Shown: in pieces, positions 1 through 4,541 of the stretch
Layout of the letters: every line of letters starts with the position of its first letter
Position numbering within the stretch: the stretch's first letter is position 1
Assembly (NCBI GenBank): GCA_019100305.1
Contig: JAHRHW010000290.1
Coordinates: forward strand, 1 to 5,907
DNA: 5,907 bases
From: Candidatus Thiodiazotropha taylori
Lineage (GTDB): Bacteria > Pseudomonadota > Gammaproteobacteria > Chromatiales > Chromatiaceae
Direction: 5' to 3'
Made by a program: the position numbers and the translations under genes
Notes under the pieces: generated by a model
The model's input: only the letters and a program-made list of their open reading frames with translations
Told to the model about the DNA's origin: nothing
Databases searched by the model: none

Positions 1-1
1 A

Positions 2-1021
2 TACATCATGCGTGATGTGGACTGGGGCTGGTTGATTCGTTACATGCACTCAACCGGTGCTTCAGCCTTCTTCGTGGTGATCTATCTGCACATGTTCCGT
101 GGTCTTATGTACGGTTCATATCGCAAGCCAAGAGAGCTGCTGTGGATCATCGGTGTGATCATCTACCTGGCGATGATGGCGACTGCCTTCTTCGGTTATC
201 TGCTGCCCTGGGGTCAGATGTCCTACTGGGGCGCCCAGGTTATCGTCAATCTGTTCTCTGCGGTACCGGTGATCGGTCCCGATCTGGGTGTCTGGGTACG
301 TGGTGACTATGTCATCTCCGATGCAACCCTGAACCGCTTCTTTGCGCTGCACTTCCTGCTGCCTTTCATCCTGGCCGCACTGGTGTTCATCCACATCGTT
401 GCGCTTCACAAAGTCGGGTCCAACAACCCTGACGGTGTGGAGATCAAGAAAGGACCCAAGGGCAACCGCTGGTCTGACAAAGCGCCTGCCGACGGCATTC
501 CTTTTCACCCCTACTACACGGTGAAGGATATTGCCGGTGTTGCCGGATTCCTGTTTATCTTCGCGGCGGTGGTCTTCTTCGCGCCGGAGATGGGTGGCTA
601 TTTCATCGAGCATCCGAACTTTGAGCCAGCCAACCCGCTGAAGACGCCTGAGCATATCGCGCCGGTATGGTACTTCACCCCGTTCTACGCGATTCTGCGT
701 GCTGTGCCCTCGATTGCCGGTTCGGCCTTCCCGGGTGTGGTGGCGATGTTTGCCTCGATCCTGATCCTGTTCTTCATGCCCTGGCTGGATCGCAGCCCGG
801 TCAAGTCGATCCGTTACAAAGGCGGGCTTTATAAAGCGATGCTTTGGATCTTCGTGATCAACTTCATTCTGCTGGGCTATCTGGGTACTCAGCCGACCAC
901 TGACCTCTACAAGCTGTTGGCGCAGATCGGCACCATCTACTACTTCGCCTTCTTCCTGCTGATGCCGATCTACAGCAAGATGGACAACACCAAACCCGTG
1001 CCAGAGAGGGTGACCGAATGA
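2..1021 (+). CDS. petB: Cytochrome b subunit of the bc1 complex, 5'-truncated
   Basis: This is the membrane subunit of ubiquinol:cytochrome c oxidoreductase (complex III), carrying hemes bL and bH and the Qo and Qi quinone sites. The frame is open from base 2, so the ATG at 8 is internal; by comparison with the family roughly 65-85 N-terminal residues (first helix) are missing. Counting from that ATG, helix B has heme-ligand His14 and His28 (RYMHSTGASAFF...YLHMFRG). Helix D has His115 and His129. Both pairs are 14 apart, as in cytochrome b; b6 has 15 in helix D. The Qo segment PWGQMSYWGAQV (from about residue 67) is intact. The ef-loop motif is PVWY (219-222) instead of the textbook PEWY. Further hydrophobic helices follow, including two near the C terminus, so this is a full-length b rather than a split b6/subunit IV pair. 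The stop overlaps the petC start (ATGA), indicating translational coupling. petA is expected upstream, outside the window. Confidence 0.97.
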   Translation, partial: YIMRDVDWGWLIRYMHSTGASAFFVVIYLHMFRGLMYGSYRKPRELLWIIGVIIYLAMMATAFFGYLLPWGQMSYWGAQVIVNLFSAVPVIGPDLGVWVRGDYVISDATLNRFFALHFLLPFILAALVFIHIVALHKVGSNNPDGVEIKKGPKGNRWSDKAPADGIPFHPYYTVKDIAGVAGFLFIFAAVVFFAPEMGGYFIEHPNFEPANPLKTPEHIAPVWYFTPFYAILRAVPSIAGSAFPGVVAMFASILILFFMPWLDRSPVKSIRYKGGLYKAMLWIFVINFILLGYLGTQPTTDLYKLLAQIGTIYYFAFFLLMPIYSKMDNTKPVPERVTE

Positions 1022-1755
1022 AAAAGCTGATTGTTGCATTCTTATTAGCCGTGACCCCGATGCTCGGGCTGGCAGCCGGTGGCGGTGTGCCGCTGGACGA
1101 CGCGGACATCGATCTGAGCGATCAGGCCTCCCTGCAGCGTGGTGCCAAGTATTTCATGAACTACTGCCTGAGTTGTCACTCGGCCAAGTATCAGCGCTAC
1201 AACCGTATGGCGAAGGATCTGGGTCTGACCGAGCAGGAGGTCATCGATAACCTGATGTTCACCACCGACAAGATCGGTGACACCATGAACATCGCCATGA
1301 CTCTTGAGAAAGGTACTGAGTGGTTTGGTAATCCACCACCGGATCTGAGTGTTATCGCCCGTGCCCGTGGCGTGGACTGGCTCTACACCTACCTGCGTGG
1401 CTTCTACCTGGATGAGAAGCGTCCATTCGGTGTCAACAACCGGGTCTTCCCCGATGTGGGCATGCCCAATGTGCTGTGGCAGTTGCAGGGTGATCAGAAA
1501 GCGGTCTACAAGACCGAGGTCCACAACGGTACTGAAACCGAAGTCCTGGAACGCCTTGAGCCTGCCGGCGAAGGCACCATGAGCCCAGAGGAGTTCGATC
1601 AGGTTGCGCGTGATATTACCGCCTTCCTGAGCTACATCGGTGAGCCGATTCAGATGGAGAGAAAGCGTCTGGGTGTCTGGGTGTTGCTGTTCATCGCGGT
1701 GTTCTTCGTGATGTCCTACCTGCTCAAAAAGGAGTATTGGAAGGACGTTCACTAG
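1018..1755 (+). CDS. petC: Cytochrome c1 subunit of the bc1 complex
   Basis: Cytochrome c1 takes electrons from the Rieske protein and passes them to soluble or membrane c-type cytochromes on the periplasmic side. The 245-aa product begins with a Sec signal peptide (about residues 1-20, MKKLIVAFLL..., likely cleaved after LGLAA). The c-type heme site is CLSCH at residues 50-54, in the context MNYCLSCHSAKYQRYNRM, which is characteristic of c1. Met149 in GMPNVLW is the likely sixth heme ligand. A C-terminal membrane anchor lies at about 218-236 and is followed by a basic tail (KKEYWKDVH) on the cytoplasmic side. Length and layout fit proteobacterial c1. The ATG overlaps the petB stop, so it is the last gene of the pet operon. 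The intrinsic terminator about 190 nt downstream probably ends this transcript after the structured 3' region. I see no missing key residue. Confidence 0.97.
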   Translation: MKKLIVAFLLAVTPMLGLAAGGGVPLDDADIDLSDQASLQRGAKYFMNYCLSCHSAKYQRYNRMAKDLGLTEQEVIDNLMFTTDKIGDTMNIAMTLEKGTEWFGNPPPDLSVIARARGVDWLYTYLRGFYLDEKRPFGVNNRVFPDVGMPNVLWQLQGDQKAVYKTEVHNGTETEVLERLEPAGEGTMSPEEFDQVARDITAFLSYIGEPIQMERKRLGVWVLLFIAVFFVMSYLLKKEYWKDVH

Positions 1756-1765
1756 CACTCATGGT

Positions 1766-1937
1766 GTTTAACCTGAAACCGTGGGTTGATGGCGAGTGCA
1801 GAGTGTAAGATATTGGTTTCCGGGTGGAATCAAAAAATCTTAGCTTCACCCATAGGTTAAGCGGGTATTTTTTGAACCGCTGGGGGAGCAATAGCTTGCG
1901 CTATGTGCCGCCATGGACTCACGGATTCAGGTTTAAC
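1766..1937 (+). ncRNA. Candidate structured RNA (four-way-junction fold) between petC and sspA
   Basis: This gap holds no plausible gene but folds as a closed domain. The closing stem pairs 1766-1794 with 1909-1937 without gaps: 24 Watson-Crick pairs, 2 G-U pairs and 3 mismatches over 29 positions. Inside are three hairpins. A is 1801-1847: GAG/TTC, then TAAGAT/ATCTTA, then GG-TTCC around the loop GGGT. B is 1860-1881: AGCGG/CCGCT, with GGTT/AACC as an alternative pairing. C is 1888-1908: GCA-ATAGC, loop TTGC, GCTAT-G-TGC, abutting the closing stem. The non-canonical pairs I found are G-U when read as plus-strand RNA and would be A-C on the other strand, which favours plus-strand transcription. 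An intrinsic terminator begins 4 nt after the closing stem. I see no good promoter just upstream, so it may be part of, or processed from, the petC 3' UTR. It could also be a mobile palindromic element. I do not recognise it as 6S, SRP, tmRNA or RNase P RNA. Confidence 0.55.
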
Positions 1938-1967
1938 TGACAAAAAGGCGCACAGTTGCGTTATACT
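1937..1967 (+). promoter_or_regulatory. Possible sigma70-type promoter for sspA inside the terminator
   Basis: CTGACA (1937-1942) matches the -35 consensus at 5 of 6 positions and TATACT (1962-1967) matches the -10 at 5 of 6, with a 19-bp spacer that is longer than ideal. The -10 lies in the loop and 3' arm of the terminator hairpin. The predicted start near 1974 would give an sspA leader of about 80 nt. Because the terminator precedes sspA, the gene needs a promoter at or after this point, and I found no better one in 1982-2054. Confidence 0.4.
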
Positions 1968-1981
1968 GTGCGCCTTTTTTT
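1942..1981 (+). terminator. Intrinsic terminator after petBC and the structured region
   Basis: A perfect 15-bp inverted repeat (1942-1956 with 1965-1979) has a GC-rich core GGCGCACAGT, an 8-nt loop and a run of seven T (1975-1981). The A-run on the left arm pairs with the T-run, so it could work in both directions, but no minus-strand gene lies nearby. It should end the pet transcript and the candidate RNA before sspA. Confidence 0.9.
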
Positions 1982-2054
1982 ATGTGAAAACGATTAAATC
2001 TGCACAAAATCCAATCGTCGATGGCGTGTCAGAAGTTTTGGAGAGAGGCAATAA

Positions 2055-2678
2055 ATGGCAGCAGTTGCGAATAAACGCTCAGTGATGACCCTCTATTCGG
2101 ATCCGACGGACCCCTACTGCCACCGGGTCAGGATGGTACTGGCGGAAAAAAACATCACCTACGAAGTGGAGGATATCGATCCTCTGAACGTGCCCGAAGA
2201 GGTGATGGAGCTGAACCCCTATGGAACCCTTCCCACCCTGGTGGACCGGGATCTCAAGCTCTACGAGTCCCGCATCATCATGGAGTATCTGGATGAGCGG
2301 TTTCCCCATCCACCCCTGTTACCTGTCGATCCTGTCTCCCGCTCAACATCGCGTCTGCTGATGTATCGGGTCGAGACAGACTGGTATCGTCAGCTGGATA
2401 TCATTCTGAGTGGTAAGAAAGAGGCGGCAAAGGCACGCAAAGAGCTGCGTGAGAGCCTGATCTCCACCGCACCGGTATTTGGCGCCAAGCCCTTCTTCAT
2501 GAGCGACGAGTTCTCCCTGGTGGATTGTGCCATTGCACCGCTGTTGTGGCGCCTGCCTGAGATGGGCATCGAGATTCCCGCCAGTGCCAAAGGCCTGCAT
2601 GAATACTCCAAACGTCTGTTTGAGAAAGAGTCATTTATCAAGAGCCTGTCCGAAGCTGAACAAGAGATGCGCGGATAA
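2055..2678 (+). CDS. sspA: Stringent starvation protein A (RNA polymerase-associated, GST fold)
   Basis: SspA binds RNA polymerase holoenzyme; in E. coli it supports the stationary-phase acid response and lowers H-NS levels. The 207-aa product has a glutathione S-transferase architecture. The N-terminal thioredoxin-like domain is about residues 10-85 (SVMTLYSDPTDPYCHRVR, then the cis-Pro region GTLPTLVD at 57-64 and ESRIIMEYLDERFP). An all-helical C-terminal domain follows (DEFSLVDCAIAPLLWRLPEMGIE). The PHP patch at 84-86, important for E. coli SspA function, is present at the same numbering. Opening residues (NKRSVMTL) and ending (EAEQEMRG) align with E. coli SspA. A ribosome-binding site GAGAGG (2043-2048) sits 6 nt before the ATG. 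Cys22 occupies the position of the GST active-site Ser/Cys, where E. coli SspA has Ser; E. coli SspA is not a glutathione transferase. The gene sits between petC and sspB, its usual place in many beta- and gammaproteobacteria. Confidence 0.96.
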   Translation: MAAVANKRSVMTLYSDPTDPYCHRVRMVLAEKNITYEVEDIDPLNVPEEVMELNPYGTLPTLVDRDLKLYESRIIMEYLDERFPHPPLLPVDPVSRSTSRLLMYRVETDWYRQLDIILSGKKEAAKARKELRESLISTAPVFGAKPFFMSDEFSLVDCAIAPLLWRLPEMGIEIPASAKGLHEYSKRLFEKESFIKSLSEAEQEMRG

Positions 2679-2750
2679 ACCTAGAATCCGCAGTTGACCG
2701 CTCCATTCTGCTACTTATGTTGAAGAATGATATGAATAAGTGTTCGATAA

Positions 2751-2896
2751 AGGGTATTACCCGCTGTGTGAATCACGCTACAGGGCAAATTGTACGCTCG
2801 TGGCGGCGCATGGCGGCGTTGCAACTCCTTGCAAAAGAGGGCTATTGTGCGTTGTTGCGCCTTGCCCTGCACCCACACAAGCGCACACTTCACCCT
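2751..2896. repeat. Nested palindromic element between sspA and sspB (MITE-like or RNA hairpin)
   Basis: The 245-nt gap between sspA and sspB contains stacked inverted-repeat arms. AGGGT 2751-2755 pairs with ACCCT 2892-2896. CGCTGTGTG 2762-2770 pairs with CACACAAGCG 2874-2883 (one bulged A). CAGGGCAA 2781-2788 pairs with TTGCCCTG 2862-2869. GGCGCA 2805-2810 pairs with TGCGCC 2856-2861. A central hairpin TTGCAA-CTCC-TTGCAA lies at 2819-2834. A 10-bp near-tandem TGGCGGCG-CA/TT (2801-2820) sits on one side. Together about 34 pairs lie in symmetrical order around one centre, which suggests an inserted palindromic element or structured leader. The small open frame across it (2717-2920) lacks recognisable protein features and is probably not a gene. 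Whether copies exist elsewhere in the genome cannot be seen here. Confidence 0.5.
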
Positions 2897-2923
2897 GTCC
2901 ATCTACGGCTTCCAGGTTAAGCC

Positions 2924-3322
2924 ATGTCAGAGATGACATCCAATCGGCCCTATCTGATCCGCGCTCTCTATGAGTGGTTGGTGGATAATGGCAAAACCCC
3001 CTATCTGATGGTCAATGCAGAGTATCAGGGGGCGGTGGTACCGATGCAGTTCGTTGAAAACGGACGCATCATCCTGAATGTGGATCCATCTGCCGTATCT
3101 GGGTTGGAGCTGGGGAACGATTGGATCAGCTTCAGTGCCCGTTTCAGGGGGGCTGAGGAAGAGATCCTCATCCCACCAGGGGCGGTGATGGGGATCTACG
3201 CCAAGGAGAACGGACAGGGTATGCTGTTTCCGGAAGAGGAAGTGGATAGCGACAGCGAACCGGAAGACGATCCGGATCCCAAACCACCCAGCAGCCGTCC
3301 GGCGCTGAAGGTCGTTAAATAG
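2924..3322 (+). CDS. sspB: SspB, ClpXP protease specificity-enhancing factor
   Basis: SspB is a cytoplasmic adaptor that binds the ssrA tag of proteins released from stalled ribosomes (and the RseA fragment in E. coli) and delivers them to ClpXP. The folded substrate-binding domain spans about residues 6-103: RPYLIRALYEWLVDNGKTPYL, then VPMQF, GRIILNVDPSAVSGLELGND, and ending IPPGAVMGIYAKENGQGMLF. An acidic flexible linker (about 104-120, rich in E, D, S and P) leads to the C-terminal ClpX-docking tail RPALKVVK (125-132), nearly identical to the RPALRVVK of E. coli. The protein is 132 aa against 165 in E. coli; the difference is in the linker. An alternative start at Met4 (2933) is possible. 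The Shine-Dalgarno sequence is weak (AGG 2914-2916). The palindromic element lies directly upstream and may influence expression. Its stop is one base from the stop of the convergent gene. Confidence 0.96.
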   Translation: MSEMTSNRPYLIRALYEWLVDNGKTPYLMVNAEYQGAVVPMQFVENGRIILNVDPSAVSGLELGNDWISFSARFRGAEEEILIPPGAVMGIYAKENGQGMLFPEEEVDSDSEPEDDPDPKPPSSRPALKVVK

Positions 3323-3323
3323 T

Positions 3324-3671
3324 TCAATCCTGTTGCTGTTCCGATGATTCGGCTGCGGGTTGTGGCGGCTGAGGGATATCCATGTGCAGACTCACATTGT
3401 GGATGCCCAGCATCACCAGATAGCCGGTTCTTCGTCCCGATCCCTCAAGGCTGTAATCAAAGGCGTAGACCCGGCGCAGTTTCGGACCGCTGCGCAACCA
3501 GCGGACTCCCAACCGGTGCAGTGCCACCGTCTGATCAAGAAACTGAACCCCATGGCTCTGGCAACTGCTGCGGCTGATGCGGATCGCCACCTCTCTGACT
3601 TTAAGACTGTCCCGCCAGAACCAGGCAACCAGCATCAGCAGCAGTAACAGATTGAGTGTTGAGTAGGACAT
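3324..3671 (-). CDS. Small membrane-anchored DUF3301-type protein
   Basis: This 115-aa product has an N-terminal membrane segment (about residues 6-19, LNLLLLLMLVAWFW) followed by a cytoplasmic or periplasmic domain. That domain contains a conserved-looking core with VREVAIRISRSSC (about 25-37), GVQFLDQTVAL (41-51), then RVYAFDYSLEGSGRRTGYLVMLG (67-89). It ends in a Pro/Gln/Glu-rich tail. This pattern matches the uncharacterised DUF3301 family of gammaproteobacteria from memory; no biochemical role is known to me. It converges with sspB, with stops one base apart and no intrinsic terminator between them, so the two transcripts must overlap at their 3' ends. It is divergent from the macrodomain gene. 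No clear Shine-Dalgarno sequence precedes the ATG at 3671. The opposite-strand frames here show no protein-like features. Confidence 0.8.
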   Translation of the reverse strand: MSYSTLNLLLLLMLVAWFWRDSLKVREVAIRISRSSCQSHGVQFLDQTVALHRLGVRWLRSGPKLRRVYAFDYSLEGSGRRTGYLVMLGIHNVSLHMDIPQPPQPAAESSEQQQD

Positions 3672-3688
3672 GGGTGTTGTTGTGATCT

Positions 3689-3708
3689 GTAGAAGTTGAG
3701 GATTCTAC
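3689..3708. promoter_or_regulatory. Inverted repeat in the divergent region (possible operator)
   Basis: GTAGAA (3689-3694) and TTCTAC (3703-3708) form a perfect 6-bp inverted repeat around an 8-nt centre. It lies 18 nt upstream of the minus-strand DUF3301 start and in the shared divergent region, where a repressor could affect both genes. It is short, so chance is a real alternative. Confidence 0.25.
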
Positions 3709-3712
3709 CTGA

Positions 3713-3743
3713 TTGGAGGCCACTTAGGGATTGTGCTTATACT
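3713..3743 (+). promoter_or_regulatory. Weak candidate promoter for the macrodomain gene
   Basis: TATACT (3738-3743) is a good -10 hexamer. The upstream TTGGAG (3713-3718) is a poor -35 with a 19-bp spacer. Transcription from about 3750 would leave a leader of about 50 nt before the preferred ATG at 3802 and would exclude the upstream GTG at 3733 as a start. Confidence 0.3.
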
Positions 3744-3801
3744 ATTAACCCGGCTTACTGCGGCTGAAAGTGAATTATTGGGTCACCGGGCTATTAAGGC
3801 T

Positions 3802-4311
3802 ATGGGTCAGATACATATTGTAACGGCAGACATCACTTGCCTGGAAGTCGATGTTATCGTCAATGCCGCCAACTCAACCCTGCTCGGCGGTGGGGGCGTG
3901 GATGGCGCTATCCACCGGGCCGCCGGTGGGGAGCTGCTCGACTACTGTCGTAGCCTCGGCGGCTGCCAGGTGGGCGAGGCGAAACTGACGCCCGGATACA
4001 AGCTGCCTGCCAAATGGGTGATTCATACGGTGGGGCCGATATGGCAGGGCGGCAACCTGGGTGAGCCGAAACTGCTTCGGGCTTGTTACGAGAACAGCCT
4101 CGCCCTGGCGTCGCAACATAAGCTGCAGCAGATCGCCTTCCCCGGCATCAGCACAGGCGTCTATGGTTATCCCAAGCCCGAGGCGGCAGAGATTGCTCTG
4201 TCGGTGATGCAGGCCTGGCAGGAACGTTTTCAGCGCATCATCGCCTGCTGTTTCAGTGGGGCTGATGCGGAGCTCTATCAAAACGCCTGCGCTCAGTGCA
4301 TTCGGGAATAG
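3802..4311 (+). CDS. Macrodomain protein, YmdB/MacroD type (ADP-ribose derivative hydrolase)
   Basis: The 169-aa product is a stand-alone macrodomain, the size typical of E. coli YmdB, which deacetylates O-acetyl-ADP-ribose; MacroD relatives remove ADP-ribose from acidic residues. Visible signatures are the ADP-ribose-binding start IHIVTADIT (residues 4-12), DVIVNAANSTLLGGGGVDGAIHRAAG (about 17-42) and the phosphate-binding loop FPGISTGVYGYP (113-124). Asn24 and Asp34 correspond to the catalytic Asn25 and Asp35 of YmdB. I chose ATG 3802 because the protein then begins where YmdB begins. A GTG at 3733 would add 23 residues with no family counterpart, and a possible -10 box lies over that extension. 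The Shine-Dalgarno context at 3802 is weak. It is divergent from the DUF3301 gene and separated by 230 nt from the glycosyltransferase, so it is probably a single-gene unit. Its cellular target is unknown. Confidence 0.93.
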   Translation: MGQIHIVTADITCLEVDVIVNAANSTLLGGGGVDGAIHRAAGGELLDYCRSLGGCQVGEAKLTPGYKLPAKWVIHTVGPIWQGGNLGEPKLLRACYENSLALASQHKLQQIAFPGISTGVYGYPKPEAAEIALSVMQAWQERFQRIIACCFSGADAELYQNACAQCIRE

Positions 4312-4323
4312 GTCGCTATGGTT

Positions 4324-4341
4324 GATTCCAGATTTGGAATC
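4324..4341 (+). repeat. Hairpin just downstream of the macrodomain gene
   Basis: GATTCCA (4324-4330) pairs perfectly with TGGAATC (4335-4341) around a 4-nt loop, 12 nt after the macrodomain stop. There is no T-run after it, so it is not a standard intrinsic terminator, though it could protect the 3' end of the mRNA. Confidence 0.4.
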
Positions 4342-4414
4342 TCTTGCCGGCTTTATCCCTGAAGTTGCCTGTGCCTTGATTGGAAAGGTGATATCATTCG
4401 CTCCTAACACAACA

Positions 4415-4513
4415 GGCCAAAGCTGAATGGCGCTTACTTTAGCCGCATCTGGTGGGGCCACGCCCCACCAAAATCCATTGATTGTACTCACTGCTATTTT
4501 GGGCCGAGCCTAA
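4415..4513. repeat. Cluster of hairpins in the gap before the glycosyltransferase genes
   Basis: The region 4312-4541 contains no recognisable gene. It holds an imperfect stem-loop 4415-4422 with 4437-4444 (7 pairs, one C-A mismatch). Next is a strong perfect 9-bp hairpin TGGTGGGGC-CAC-GCCCCACCA (4450-4470), then a small stem TTGGGC/GCCTAA (4499-4513, one G-U). Compact GC-rich palindromes of this kind resemble REP-type intergenic repeats, but copy number cannot be judged here. None is followed by a T-run. I see no convincing promoter for the downstream genes. Confidence 0.45.
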
Positions 4514-4541
4514 GCTGTCTTAATGCAACTGTTGTCTACTG

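Noticed and set aside
116..1039. Long minus-strand open frame opposite petB
   Set aside because: Its product is rich in Q, H, R and D, as expected for the complement of a membrane-protein gene; the plus-strand cytochrome b is unambiguous. The same holds for the frames opposite petC (1045-1758) and the glycosyltransferase (4788-5744).
1786..1814. TTGATG and GATATT with 17-bp spacing as a promoter for a small RNA
   Set aside because: Each hexamer matches only 4 of 6 and the -35 lies inside the closing stem, so a transcript from it would lack the 5' arm of the fold.
1826..1925. Four GGA triplets in the structured region as a CsrA/RsmA-sponge RNA
   Set aside because: Two of the four lie in the closing stem rather than hairpin loops and none is a clear ANGGA loop motif; the number is not above what chance allows.
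1766..1937. 6S RNA, suggested by the size and long rod-like closing stem
   Set aside because: The interior has three hairpins rather than one large central bubble with a single terminal stem, and the locus is not the usual zapA neighbourhood.
2717..2920. Small open frames (67 and 77 codons) between sspA and sspB
   Set aside because: They lie across the nested palindromes, have no ribosome-binding site and show biased residues (R, H, L, P) without domain features; the frames are better explained by the element's base composition.
3874..4491. Long minus-strand open frame opposite the macrodomain gene
   Set aside because: It runs through the reverse complement of a clearly recognised macrodomain and into the hairpin gap; the product has no recognisable features.
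4401..4513. Integron attC site, suggested by CCTAAC and GAGCCTAAGC in a palindromic region
   Set aside because: The boxes do not fit RYYYAAC and GTTRRRY with proper pairing, and there is no cassette-like gene arrangement.
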